Source: a virus. From it: DNA of 24,155 nucleotides. The position numbers were made by a program, and so were the translations under genes. Below the pieces are notes generated by a model. It was not told where the DNA came from. It saw only the letters and a list, made by a program, of their open reading frames with translations, and did no database searches. Below, piece after piece: positions 1 through 7,077 of the stretch; positions within the stretch are counted from its first letter, which is position 1, and the number at the start of each line of letters is the position of its first letter. The stretch is from IMG/VR virus record IMGVR_UViG_3300043772_000121, positions 1 through 24,155 of that record, one strand, 5' to 3'.

Positions 1-203
1 TATCCTTCTAGACCTAGAATTGGCTTAATGCCCTTTGCTTTTGCAATACGGTGCAGTTCCCTATGCCCAGATAAAGTACCGTGGTCAGTGATGGCAATTG
101 CTGGCATCCCTAACTCAACTGCACGGTCAACGTATTCTTCTGGAGTAGCAATCCCATCAAATAAACTAAAATGGGTGTGGACATGTAAGCCGACGTAGTT
201 CAT
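1..203 (-). CDS. dnaE: DNA polymerase III alpha subunit, N-terminus (partial)
   Basis: The first 67 codons of a DnaE-type replicative polymerase; the rest lies beyond the left edge. The translation begins MNYVGLHVHTHFSLFDG and includes AIAITDHGTLSGHRELH. HVHTHFS and ITDHG are motifs I and II of the PHP domain, with metal-ligand candidates H7, H9, D40 and H41 all present, so the PHP site may be active (as in bacterial enzymes where it proofreads). The ATG at 203 follows the previous TAA by one base, implying coupling, and no Shine-Dalgarno is evident. Phage-encoded DnaE replaces the host polymerase; together with the helicase, primase and binding protein it gives a near-complete replisome. Confidence 0.9.
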   Translation of the reverse strand, partial: MNYVGLHVHTHFSLFDGIATPEEYVDRAVELGMPAIAITDHGTLSGHRELHRIAKAKGIKPILGLEG

Positions 204-204
204 A

Positions 205-858
205 TTACCAGTCAGCGTTTGTTGCTGATGTGGCAGATGGGCCATCAAAGCCCAAGTAGAACGCTTCTTGTTCTGCATATGGAATCTTGCGTAGTGCAGA
301 CTCTAGTGGATAAGGTTTGATATCTCCCCAATTAAATGGTTCCTTATCTGGTGCTGATGGAATAAGTGTGTAATTGGTTTCAGTACCCTGACCATTACGC
401 TTTAACTTCCATTGTACGTTTGAAATGCTTCCTGTTTCAAGAGCATACTCACGAATTGTATTGAATGATGATTGCTTACTGATACCCATTGACCAGATTG
501 CAACATAAGGTGCTTCAATGCCGTCATCTACAACTACGTTGCAATAGAAACGAAGACGTGCTCTCCAGCCAGCCTTTGGATCCTTACGGTGCATCTCTTC
601 TGCCCAGTCACGACCTTCTGTATCCATTGTGTCTACAGCCTTGCGCTTATAGTCTTTTGGATTTGTGTGTTCTGATACAACAATTGCTAGACCACGATCA
701 GCACTATAGTTTGCTGAGTCTTCATCAAGTTCTTCTACAAACCTAATCTTTACTGACTGACCATCGGCAAGTTTTAGCCACTTAACCTTTGGACCATCGC
801 CACCCTTTGGGCCATCTAGTACTGGACCCATTTCTTTTATTCCTCTTAGTATTGCCAT
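205..858 (-). CDS. Probable single-stranded DNA-binding protein
   Basis: A 217-residue protein between primase and polymerase. It resembles the gp32-like single-stranded DNA-binding proteins of tailed phages: an N-terminal GPKGGDGPKVKWLKLADGQ segment leading to strands (VKIRFVEELDED), a central WRARLRFYCNVVVDDG strand region rich in basic and aromatic residues, and a C-terminal helix before a short tail ending ADW. Only one cysteine is present, so there is no zinc site. The 24-base gap after the primase stop contains AAGAGA as a weak ribosome site. Its stop is one base before the polymerase ATG. Family membership is by recollection of similar phage proteins and by context. Confidence 0.65.
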   Translation of the reverse strand: MAILRGIKEMGPVLDGPKGGDGPKVKWLKLADGQSVKIRFVEELDEDSANYSADRGLAIVVSEHTNPKDYKRKAVDTMDTEGRDWAEEMHRKDPKAGWRARLRFYCNVVVDDGIEAPYVAIWSMGISKQSSFNTIREYALETGSISNVQWKLKRNGQGTETNYTLIPSAPDKEPFNWGDIKPYPLESALRKIPYAEQEAFYLGFDGPSATSATNADW

Positions 859-882
859 GTGTTTTCTCTTTTCTGTGTTATG

Positions 883-1827
883 TTAGTTTAGCATAGACTG
901 TATTGATTTGTCAAACTGGAAACTTAGTTCTTGAATTGACTTATCGTCCATGTCGCCTATATCTTTATATTCTTTATTTAGTTTTATTACGGACACACGA
1001 GAACCAAGTTTTTCAACTATCTTAGTTTTCATATTTCCACCTGCTTCATCGTTATCCGCAATGACAATTATATCATTAAAGTACTTTTGAAGCAATTCTA
1101 TTTGTATGTTTGATACGTTAGATCCAAGTGTTGCTACCGCTGGAAAGCCACACTGATCAAGTCTAATAGCATCAAAAGATGACTCTACGATGTATACTTT
1201 GTCAGAACTTTTAACTCTGTGCAAATTAAACAGTGTCTTTGATTTTGGAAGTCCTGGGGTATTTTTAAATTCTTTACCCTCAATAGATCTTCCAACAAAG
1301 CCAATAGGCATTCCGTCTGGGCTATGAACTGGAACAGTTACCATGTCTTGTTTTTCTGAGTAACCCAAAGAAAATTTTGACCAAGAAGAAAGTTCAATTT
1401 TACGATACCTAAAATAATCTTTTGCCCTATCTGATGAAACAAGATTATTGTACAAACGCTTAAGGATCAGTTCATCAAACAAAACAAACTCTGGCTTTTT
1501 GTAAAGGGCCCTATCTATATCTTGCTCTATGCTTGTTTCTGTTTCTTTGCTCTTGATAAACCTTGCAGCCTCAAAGTATGTTCTATTAGACATATGCATT
1601 ACAAACTCTGTTAGTCCAGTTACGTGGTGGCAGGCAAAACAAAAGAAAGTTCCGTCTTGCTTATCTATTTCTCCTGCGGGGGTTCTATTATTGTTATGAT
1701 ATGGACAGAAAATTATATAGTCTGAGTCAACCTCAGACTCAATCGTTACACCTGTTCCCGTAAGGATTCTTTTGATTTGCTCTTTTGTGTAAAGATTGGT
1801 GTGCTTACGTCTATTCCTGATATCCAT
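883..1827 (-). CDS. dnaG: DnaG-type DNA primase (CHC2 zinc finger plus Toprim)
   Basis: A 314-residue primase that makes RNA primers for the lagging strand. The N-terminal zinc finger has C41, H44, C63 and C66 (CPYH then CFAC). The Toprim catalytic part has E215 (YIVESSFDA) and D258/D260 (ADNDEAGG). It is shorter than bacterial DnaG (about 600 residues) and has no C-terminal helicase-binding domain, common in phage primases. The ATG at 1827 is the only usable start before the zinc finger, since no in-frame ATG, GTG or TTG follows before C41; the ribosome site is weak. The first 27 codons overlap the 117-residue gene. Confidence 0.9.
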   Translation of the reverse strand: MDIRNRRKHTNLYTKEQIKRILTGTGVTIESEVDSDYIIFCPYHNNNRTPAGEIDKQDGTFFCFACHHVTGLTEFVMHMSNRTYFEAARFIKSKETETSIEQDIDRALYKKPEFVLFDELILKRLYNNLVSSDRAKDYFRYRKIELSSWSKFSLGYSEKQDMVTVPVHSPDGMPIGFVGRSIEGKEFKNTPGLPKSKTLFNLHRVKSSDKVYIVESSFDAIRLDQCGFPAVATLGSNVSNIQIELLQKYFNDIIVIADNDEAGGNMKTKIVEKLGSRVSVIKLNKEYKDIGDMDDKSIQELSFQFDKSIQSMLN

Positions 1828-2099
1828 TCGCTCTGTCTTCTTCCCGTATATGTTCCGTGTACTGTTAGTTGAAATTCAAAATATTTTTTCTTACTGTTAT
1901 AGTCTAGCGTAAAATCTGGAGTTATGTCAAGCCTTGGTACATACCCTGAAAGTCGCATCTCAGAGTCAAGCAGCCTGACATATTCATCCTTAAGTCTTCC
2001 GAGTGATGCTTCATCGTGTATAACCCCGTCAAGATAGAACTTTTTGATAGGCCTATGGTGATAAAAGGTCGGAGGAAGATTCTCGTGATTTTGTTCCAT
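1746..2099 (-). CDS. Conserved-looking hypothetical protein between helicase and primase
   Basis: A 117-residue protein starting MEQNHENLPPTFYHHRPIKK. The central part (GRLKDEYVRLLDSEMRLSGY, then VPRLDITPDFTLDY) is an amphipathic helix followed by beta strands (FEFQLTVHGTYTG). I recall similar small proteins near helicase and primase genes of actinobacterial phages but cannot name a function. No Shine-Dalgarno is visible. Its last 27 codons overlap the primase start by 82 bases in another frame, a long overlap for phage genes. Position suggests a replication accessory role, by inference. Confidence 0.6.
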   Translation of the reverse strand: MEQNHENLPPTFYHHRPIKKFYLDGVIHDEASLGRLKDEYVRLLDSEMRLSGYVPRLDITPDFTLDYNSKKKYFEFQLTVHGTYTGRRQSEWISGIDVSTPIFTQKSKSKESLREQV

Positions 2100-2104
2100 A
2101 CCAT

Positions 2105-2110
2105 ATTATA
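2105..2110 (-). promoter_or_regulatory. Weak -10-like box before the 117-residue gene
   Basis: TATAAT lies five bases before the ATG at 2099, just after the helicase TAG. There is no Shine-Dalgarno and no TGn extension. It resembles the leaderless arrangement at 4982-4990 but is weaker and may be chance in AT-rich DNA. Confidence 0.25.
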
Positions 2111-2111
2111 A

Positions 2112-3332
2112 CTACTTATCTTCATAATCTTTATATCTGTAATATCCCTTGTCAAAATCAACCTGAACAAGAAAGTCTCCCATAAATCCATTACGGTTCT
2201 TTCTAAAAGCACATTCAATAATATCGCTATTAGATGCTCTTCCAAGAGCAATAACCCAGTCTGCATCGTATGCAATCTGTCTTGACCAGGCAGTTTGTCC
2301 AAGTGTAGGAACTCCACTAAGATCATTAACATCATCTGGCGTGGCAGAGGAGATAGCAATGATAGGAACTTCTTCTCCAATAGCCATTAGTTTAAGTTCT
2401 CTTGAAAGGTTCTTCATTCGTACCGTTTCATTATCTGACTTCTGATTGGGAGCCATCAACTGAAGGTAGTCAACAATTACAAAGTCTGGCTTGTATTGAT
2501 CAATCTTTCCACGAAGAACTGAAGGGTTGATCTCTCCACCTTGATCGTTAGAGATAATATGAAACTCTGGCTTACCCTGTAGATGCTTAGCATGCCAAGC
2601 CTTAAGAGTATCTAATTCTACATCTCCGTTACTTAACTTTCTGTGTGACCAAAGACCTTCACCCATAATAGTAAATACACGGTTACGTACTTCTGTCTCT
2701 GACATCTCAAGTGAGATTACAAGGGGTGTCTTACCCTGCTTCCAAGCCTGTACAGCAAAGTATAAGGCCATCCATGACTTTCCTATACCTGGGTATGCTA
2801 AGAAGACTCCTAACTGCCCTGGCATAATTCCAGAAGGAAGATAGTTATCAAACCCTGGAAGGTTAGTCTTAATACCAACATGTCCTGCTGCCTGCTGAAT
2901 CTTTAGATTCTCAAAGTATGCTACTGCAGATTCAAGATCTGTAACATCAATATCACGAATAGCCGAAGTGTTTTTCTTTAACTCTGATGTTTGAGTAATT
3001 AAATCATTGAGAGCAATTGTACCTTGATTGTTTTGAACATTGCCTGCTGCTGACCTCAGTATATCTTTGAGGCTGTCATTTAAATATTCACCCTGCAACT
3101 CTTCAAGGTGGTGCTTAGTTGCTCCAACATTTTCTATTGGAGAAAAGTCTCTAAATTTTTCTGTAACAAGTTCTGCAGGGGGAAGTGATTTATTATTTTC
3201 AAAGTATAGTCTGATAAAGTTCCAGATGTCTCCATGTGTTCTGAGAAGATTATCGACATTTGCTTGCAAGAGTACATGGATCTGCTTATCTTGAAGAACT
3301 GCAGTAATTAGTTTTGACTCTGTATTATTCAC
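2112..3332 (-). CDS. dnaB: DnaB-type replicative DNA helicase
   Basis: A 406-residue helicase that unwinds DNA at the phage fork. The N-terminal 100 residues are helical, as in the DnaB N-terminal domain (ESKLITAVLQDKQIHVLLQA). The RecA-type motor follows: Walker A YPGIGKS with K185, Walker B VIVDYLQL with D288, and a later conserved segment (SRQIAYDADWVIALGR) typical of the family. The start is GTG at 3332 with AAGGAG seven bases upstream, overlapping the previous gene by 8 bases. It belongs with the primase, single-stranded DNA-binding protein and polymerase downstream. The length is a little under the usual 430-470 residues of bacterial DnaB. Confidence 0.92.
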   Translation of the reverse strand: MNNTESKLITAVLQDKQIHVLLQANVDNLLRTHGDIWNFIRLYFENNKSLPPAELVTEKFRDFSPIENVGATKHHLEELQGEYLNDSLKDILRSAAGNVQNNQGTIALNDLITQTSELKKNTSAIRDIDVTDLESAVAYFENLKIQQAAGHVGIKTNLPGFDNYLPSGIMPGQLGVFLAYPGIGKSWMALYFAVQAWKQGKTPLVISLEMSETEVRNRVFTIMGEGLWSHRKLSNGDVELDTLKAWHAKHLQGKPEFHIISNDQGGEINPSVLRGKIDQYKPDFVIVDYLQLMAPNQKSDNETVRMKNLSRELKLMAIGEEVPIIAISSATPDDVNDLSGVPTLGQTAWSRQIAYDADWVIALGRASNSDIIECAFRKNRNGFMGDFLVQVDFDKGYYRYKDYEDK

Positions 3333-3633
3333 TTAGCCACTCCTTTGCCATTCGTCTACGCTCTGCTCTCTCTTCTGTATCTCTTGCTTTATCTTTCTGT
3401 GCCTGCAATATTTTTTCTGCGTTGTATGCAAAGTAATTCCAAGAAGGATTCTCTGCAACTGAAAAGTAATACTCAAGTATATCGTAGCATCCAGAGATTC
3501 CGTATGACTCTACAAGAGCATCTGAGGCCCATTGCTCTACGTTTAGATTAAGTGATGGCTTTGATTCGTACCTTGCGGTATGATACTTGCTGTATCTTGA
3601 AAGCAAAGCCATACGGTCTTTGCGTTCGGCCAT
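3325..3633 (-). CDS. Small helical protein just upstream of the helicase
   Basis: A 102-residue, mostly helical, charged protein (MAERKDRMALLSRYSKYHTA at the start, ERAERRRMAKEWLSE at the end). A central WNYFAYNAEKILQAQKDKA segment is amphipathic. Its gene overlaps the helicase start by 8 bases, and its last codons contain the helicase ribosome site (AAGGAG), so the two are tightly coupled. Small proteins in this place in other phages are sometimes helicase loaders, but no loader motif is recognised, and this is only a positional suggestion. Confidence 0.6.
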   Translation of the reverse strand: MAERKDRMALLSRYSKYHTARYESKPSLNLNVEQWASDALVESYGISGCYDILEYYFSVAENPSWNYFAYNAEKILQAQKDKARDTEERAERRRMAKEWLSE

Positions 3634-3839
3634 TACTCGTTAATTTCAGATTTTGCTTCGTTAATCTTTTCAGTTAACTTATCTTCTACAAATTTATAGA
3701 CACGTTCAAATGCGTCATTTGTATTTTCTCCATTGCGCTTACTGTCAACAACGCCAAGATCAAGTCTTAGTGATTGAAAGTTGCCAAGGTTAAGCGTGTA
3801 TCCAAGTGTAACAGATACCTTTGTCTCTTCGTTTTCCAT
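3633..3839 (-). CDS. Small hypothetical protein of the replication region
   Basis: A 68-residue acidic protein. The ATG at 3839 is chosen because AAGGG lies six bases before it and it starts 13 bases after the previous stop; a longer reading from 3920 would begin inside the preceding gene without a ribosome site. The protein has a beta-like N-terminal part (VSVTLGYTLNLGNFQSLRLD) and a helical C-terminus (AFERVYKFVEDKLTEKINEA). Similar small proteins with an 'NLGNF/Y-S' strand occur, as I recall, near phage replication genes. Function unknown. Its stop overlaps the next start (TAATG). Confidence 0.6.
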   Translation of the reverse strand: MENEETKVSVTLGYTLNLGNFQSLRLDLGVVDSKRNGENTNDAFERVYKFVEDKLTEKINEAKSEINE

Positions 3840-3852
3840 TTCATACCCTTCG

Positions 3853-4395
3853 TTAAATAGATTCAGACCAGATTGGAATGAATCGCCCATCTTCAGTTCT
3901 CGTATATGTAAGTATACCATCGCCCATTCTTCGTGTCAACTCTTGCTTGCTTGGGGTGATATCGTTTGTTATTAAATTATCTTTTCTTGGTCTACCAATA
4001 TGGTGTGTAGCAAGTATATCACGAATCTCTCTTACCTGCGATTCTGAATAATATGATCTAACTTGAAATCCTCTTGCCCCGCCTTTTTGAGAACCCATAG
4101 GGAAAGGAATAACCCCTCTCTTCATTAAGTCTGGCATATATTTTTTATGACGATTAACTAAATCAGCAGTCTCTCTAACTGTGTAGGCTCGTTCTCTTTT
4201 CTTTTTAAAATCACTAATTAAACAACTTTCAATTTGATCTTTTGTAATATTATAAACAGACATTATTCCATTAGATTTGTTAAGGTGGTAAACTCTTACA
4301 AGGTCTCCATTAAGAAACCAAACCTTTTTATTCCCTGGAATTATAGGGAGGAGATTGTAGCCTTCGCTCTCAATACTTCCTTTTTTAACAGCCAT
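3853..4395 (-). CDS. Helix-turn-helix DNA-binding protein
   Basis: A 180-residue basic protein. Residues about 69-140 (RAYTVRETADLVNRHKKYMP, MKRGVIPFPMG, YYSESQVREIRDIL) look like a winged helix-turn-helix of the MerR/excisionase type: a recognition helix start, a turn, a wing with basic glycine-rich residues (GSQKGGARGF) and a following helix. The first 65 residues are beta-rich and unassigned. The C-terminal tail has GRPRKDN, an AT-hook-like basic motif that could contact the minor groove. The ribosome site GGAGG lies four bases before the ATG. Its place between the tail and replication modules suits a transcription regulator, but target and sign of control are unknown. Confidence 0.65.
   Translation of the reverse strand: MAVKKGSIESEGYNLLPIIPGNKKVWFLNGDLVRVYHLNKSNGIMSVYNITKDQIESCLISDFKKKRERAYTVRETADLVNRHKKYMPDLMKRGVIPFPMGSQKGGARGFQVRSYYSESQVREIRDILATHHIGRPRKDNLITNDITPSKQELTRRMGDGILTYTRTEDGRFIPIWSESI
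3911..3919 (-). promoter_or_regulatory. Candidate extended -10 promoter before the replication genes
   Basis: The minus strand reads TGGTATACT, identical to the box before the long chaperone gene. It lies in the last codons of the helix-turn-helix gene, about 70 bases before the ATG at 3839, leaving a leader that contains the ribosome site AAGGG. It could start a transcript for the 68-residue gene, helicase and primase. No -35 box is evident. Confidence 0.35.
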
Positions 4396-4532
4396 GAACC
4401 CTCCGCAGAACTTGTTGGGGGATTATAAAAATTTCTTGATCCGCAAGACATGCAGTATGTTTCAAGGTGTCCAATCGTAGTATATTGTCTGTCAAGGAAC
4501 ATCCTGCTTTTACATTTTTTACACTTCAACAT
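4341..4532 (-). CDS. Zinc-ribbon small protein
   Basis: A 63-residue protein with two CxxC knuckles, C4/C7 (CKKC) and C27/C30 (CMSC), about 20 residues apart: a classic four-cysteine zinc ribbon. The remaining C-terminus is basic (LLKKEVLRAKATISSL). Small zinc ribbons in phages often bind nucleic acid or host transcription and replication proteins; which applies here is unknown. The ATG overlaps the previous stop (TAATG) and no Shine-Dalgarno is visible. Its last 55 bases overlap the start of the next gene in another frame, so translation of the two is probably coupled. Confidence 0.65.
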   Translation of the reverse strand: MLKCKKCKSRMFLDRQYTTIGHLETYCMSCGSRNFYNPPTSSAEGSWLLKKEVLRAKATISSL

Positions 4533-4975
4533 TAGTTTGGTATACCAATGATAATTAAATTAACATCTATTGATAAGTCTCCAGATGTATTAAATCTTAC
4601 AACTCCTTCAAGTCCAGAAGTTGTTATGCTTTTTAAAACAATTGTAATATTTTTTCCAGCAACTGTGTTACCAGTATTTATTGCTGTTGCTGTTGCAATT
4701 GGAGCATACTTAAATTCTCCAGGGAAAGAGTATGTAAATGATTTTTCTTCTCCAGCAGTAATCGTTCCGCTACTTACTACACGAACATTTCCACCAATGA
4801 CTCTGGCTTCGCTGCTTTTTATACTTTGTCTGCCAGCATTTGGAGTATCAATTGATGTATACTTATATGTTGATGGGGATATTGCAGAAGATAACTCGTT
4901 AACTACCTGGGCTAATTGAGAAATATATGTAACATCTAGTGGTTGCCCACGCTCAGGTAAAGGAATTTTTGCCAT
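4532..4975 (-). CDS. Small virion-like protein, possible H-type-lectin-like fold
   Basis: A 147-residue protein starting MAKIPLPERGQPLDVTYISQ. A short helical N-terminus, possibly an oligomerisation region, is followed by a beta-rich C-terminal domain (SFTYSFPGEFKYAPIATATA, LSIDVNLIIIGIP) that loosely recalls small lectin-like domains at phage fibre tips. No Shine-Dalgarno is present; a TGGTATAAT box sits six bases before the ATG. It is the last gene of the tail region. Its stop overlaps the next start as TAATG. The function is not recognised, and a receptor-contact role is inference from place and fold impression. Confidence 0.5.
   Translation of the reverse strand: MAKIPLPERGQPLDVTYISQLAQVVNELSSAISPSTYKYTSIDTPNAGRQSIKSSEARVIGGNVRVVSSGTITAGEEKSFTYSFPGEFKYAPIATATAINTGNTVAGKNITIVLKSITTSGLEGVVRFNTSGDLSIDVNLIIIGIPN
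4537..4548. promoter_or_regulatory. 12-bp perfect palindrome at the tail/replication boundary
   Basis: TTGGTATACCAA reads the same on both strands and sits five bases before the zinc-ribbon ATG at 4532, inside the last codons of the previous gene. On the minus strand it includes TGGTATACC, close to the extended -10-like boxes. It could be an operator, perhaps for the nearby helix-turn-helix protein, or a by-product of coding I-G-I-P. Confidence 0.3.
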
Positions 4976-4981
4976 AATACT

Positions 4982-4990
4982 ATTATACCA
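4982..4990 (-). promoter_or_regulatory. Candidate extended -10 promoter, leaderless arrangement
   Basis: The minus strand reads TGGTATAAT, then AGTATT, then the ATG at 4975. The TAA stop of the preceding gene lies within the hexamer. No Shine-Dalgarno precedes the ATG, so a transcript starting at the ATG would be leaderless. The box is identical to that at 22698-22706. Confidence 0.45.
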
Positions 4991-5450
4991 CTAGGCTTGC
5001 TTGATCAGACTCAAACAAGGTAGCCTTGATAAATCTTTCTTTAGGAAATGTTGGAACTTGAACTGCAAATTGGACTGTATTATACCCTGCTGGAACTAGA
5101 ATAGAGTATGAAAAGGTTTGGATAGAGGCAACATATACAAATGCATCGGCACCCCACTTAACGTATAGATCAAAATCAGACTTTAGGTTTGCTGGTGGAG
5201 TCCAAACAATATTAGCAACTTGCTTGTTTTCACTAATAACTACAGAGTGTGCAATCCAGGCCTCTGGTGGAGTTGTTTCTCTATTTATCTCAGGCTCAAC
5301 ATCTAGTTTATATTTTGGAGACCAGTGAGAAGTTCTGTTTCTATCTTCAGAAACTATTCTATATCTAACTAAATAGTTTTGTGACACTCCGCTAAATGCT
5401 GGAAGATCTTGTTTTTTAATTATTACCTTTTTTACTGTTGGATCTGACAC
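4983..5450 (-). CDS. Fibronectin-III-like tail protein
   Basis: A 155-residue protein beginning at GTG (5450), overlapping the previous stop by one base. Two beta-sandwich-like parts are visible: YLVRYRIVSEDRNRTSHWSP resembles the end of a fibronectin type III domain, and residues about 65-150 (PPEAWIAHSVVISE, NIVWTPPANLKSDFDLYVK) resemble another. Such domains decorate tail and fibre proteins and may bind the cell surface weakly. It ends V-V-stop encoded by GTGGTATAA, overlapping a promoter-like box exactly as at the end of the long chaperone gene. The fold call is by eye. Confidence 0.6.
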   Translation of the reverse strand: MSDPTVKKVIIKKQDLPAFSGVSQNYLVRYRIVSEDRNRTSHWSPKYKLDVEPEINRETTPPEAWIAHSVVISENKQVANIVWTPPANLKSDFDLYVKWGADAFVYVASIQTFSYSILVPAGYNTVQFAVQVPTFPKERFIKATLFESDQASLVV

Positions 5451-6580
5451 TACAGAACATCCATCCCAAACCTAAACTCAATATGGTTTGTAGTATTTGC
5501 ATTTTTAACAATTGGCTCTGAGTTAGTATTTTTAATTACTGAGTATCCAGACAAACCATAAACTGGATTAGAAGAAGTTGTATTCTCTAGTCTTAAAGCA
5601 TCTAAACAAATATAGTAGTCATCAGATTCTGCTTCATCTTTAATTACTGTTGCGTAAACCTTTACCACGTCTACAACGCTCCATGTGAACCCAGTGCTCT
5701 TGTATAAATTTTCTAATTTTTTCTGTGACACAAAATATCTGTTTGTTGCAAAGTCAACTCCTACATCTGATTCTTTTAAAATTATTTCAAATCTTGCAGA
5801 TTGGCCAGTTCCATGAACGTCAGACTCTGCAAACTCAACCATTATTCTAACCTCATCTGGCTGGATGCTCGACTCTCCGTCTTTATTGATTACTGAAAAT
5901 GCTAATCTTAAATCATCAGTTGAAGCATTTTTATCAAAGTCTATTTCTTGACCAGTTAAATGAATATGTTTTGCATTTGATGGAACAACAATTCTTCCTG
6001 CTGAAACAGAAAGATTGCTTAAGTCTCCCCGAAGAACCATGATGTTGTTTAAAAATCTACATCTTTCATATCGTGAAGATCTTTCCTGGTTTGTAAAAAT
6101 TCTGTTATCTGCGTTAGTTTGAAAGGCCTGACTTGTTGTACTTATAATATTATTTGGAGGAGTTGATCCTGAGTCTAACGGTGCATAAATTTGAGAGATA
6201 GACACAGCACTGGTTTCACCATGATATTCCCAGTTTTCTGTTTCGTTAAATGCATAAACTGTCTTGCTATCATATGCACCTGCAGTTGGGTTTGCTCCTG
6301 CAGACCACACGCCAACCTCTGTTATTTCATATCTTTCTGCTGTAGGTAACTCTGCTGTAAAAACAATTTTTGATTGACCATTTTCAGTAACGTATCCACG
6401 AGAGGTTATTGGTACACGAAACATTTCAAAGTCTAATGACTGCTTGCCTGAATAATCTCCAAGCACTCCATCTGAAGCAAGAGGTTTTGCTCCACAGCCA
6501 ATGGCAATGTGGGAAGCGTAGGCGGGAGCCTGTCCAATAAGATATTTAGCCAAAATATTCTTACCTATATTAGTTATCAT
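5450..6580 (-). CDS. Tail fibre or baseplate-like structural protein
   Basis: A 376-residue protein. The first 110 residues (MITNIGKNILAKYLIGQAP, ITEVGVWSAGA) resemble the N-terminal attachment part of phage tail fibre or tip proteins, where a short helical start is followed by an 'ITEVGVW' strand motif. Residues about 180-370 look like a beta-sandwich, possibly carbohydrate-binding (LRLAFSVINKDGESS, EVRIMVEFAESDVHG). The ribosome site is AGAGGTG, five bases from the ATG. Its stop TAG shares its G with the GTG start of the next gene. Role and receptor are unknown; placement among tip genes supports a virion protein. Confidence 0.6.
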   Translation of the reverse strand: MITNIGKNILAKYLIGQAPAYASHIAIGCGAKPLASDGVLGDYSGKQSLDFEMFRVPITSRGYVTENGQSKIVFTAELPTAERYEITEVGVWSAGANPTAGAYDSKTVYAFNETENWEYHGETSAVSISQIYAPLDSGSTPPNNIISTTSQAFQTNADNRIFTNQERSSRYERCRFLNNIMVLRGDLSNLSVSAGRIVVPSNAKHIHLTGQEIDFDKNASTDDLRLAFSVINKDGESSIQPDEVRIMVEFAESDVHGTGQSARFEIILKESDVGVDFATNRYFVSQKKLENLYKSTGFTWSVVDVVKVYATVIKDEAESDDYYICLDALRLENTTSSNPVYGLSGYSVIKNTNSEPIVKNANTTNHIEFRFGMDVL

Positions 6581-6582
6581 TG

Positions 6583-7077
6583 TTACACCTCTCCATATAT
6601 TGTACCATTAAGTATCTCGCCACTGTCTAATATTTCTACATCTACCTGCTCATCAGGCTCAAGGGAAGAGACATTTATAACAAGATCCCCAGTAGTTGGG
6701 TCTATGTATACAGTCTCTCCGTTTGGACCTGTTCCAGAGTTTGGTAATTTTAACTCTAACTTAATAGGAAAGTTTTTAAAGTATGTATCTGAAGTGTTTT
6801 CTAAACTAATTATATTATTTGTATTATATTGAATATAAATATCTTTAAGGTTTCTTATAAGGCTATAGACTACATCTTGTCCATTAATGATGTCATTCCT
6901 TGAAATATTAATTAACTCTTGTCCCCCAATATTTTCAAAAACTAGGTCTGACATTATCTCTGGATCTAGTTCAGGGTTGCTAAGTGCAATTAGGGATGGG
7001 GTTGCAGGTTTTGTCGATGCCCTGAGTCCTAATTCCAAAATTGCTGCAGATTGATTTGCTACTGCATCTGTTGCCAT
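6583..7077 (-). CDS. Tail tip protein of unknown fold
   Basis: A 164-residue protein directly after the hub, with its ATG overlapping the hub stop (TAATG) and GAGGT as Shine-Dalgarno. The N-terminal third is helical and proline-containing (SAAILELGLRASTKPATPS). The C-terminal part is beta-like and acidic (GETVYIDPTTGDLVINVSSL). I do not recognise a family. Its place between hub and fibre-like genes suggests a baseplate or tip component, by inference only. The next ATG is two bases beyond its stop. Confidence 0.6.
   Translation of the reverse strand: MATDAVANQSAAILELGLRASTKPATPSLIALSNPELDPEIMSDLVFENIGGQELINISRNDIINGQDVVYSLIRNLKDIYIQYNTNNIISLENTSDTYFKNFPIKLELKLPNSGTGPNGETVYIDPTTGDLVINVSSLEPDEQVDVEILDSGEILNGTIYGEV
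6599..6607 (-). promoter_or_regulatory. Weak candidate extended -10 box
   Basis: The minus strand reads TGGTACAAT, a one-base variant of the TGGTATAAT box, ending about 18 bases before the ATG at 6580, with GGAGAGGTG as ribosome binding site between them. It lies inside the end of the 164-residue gene. It counts mainly because it repeats the pattern seen at other gene junctions. Confidence 0.25.

Noticed and set aside
1922-2380. 152-codon minus-strand open frame across the helicase end
   Set aside because: It overlaps the helicase and 117-residue genes in another frame, with low-complexity composition and no family resemblance.
3840-3920. A longer start (ATG at 3920) for the 68-residue gene
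   Set aside because: It lies in the end of the helix-turn-helix gene without a ribosome site, whereas the ATG at 3839 has AAGGG at good spacing.
4415-4430. TATAAT-like box before the helix-turn-helix gene
   Set aside because: It lies within the zinc-ribbon coding sequence, lacks the TGG extension and any -35 box, and is expected by chance in AT-rich DNA.
4548-4919. Plus-strand open frame of 123 codons
   Set aside because: It is antisense to the well supported 147-residue gene. Other plus-strand frames, such as 489-746, 12188-12523 and 19901-20329, are likewise shadows of minus-strand genes.
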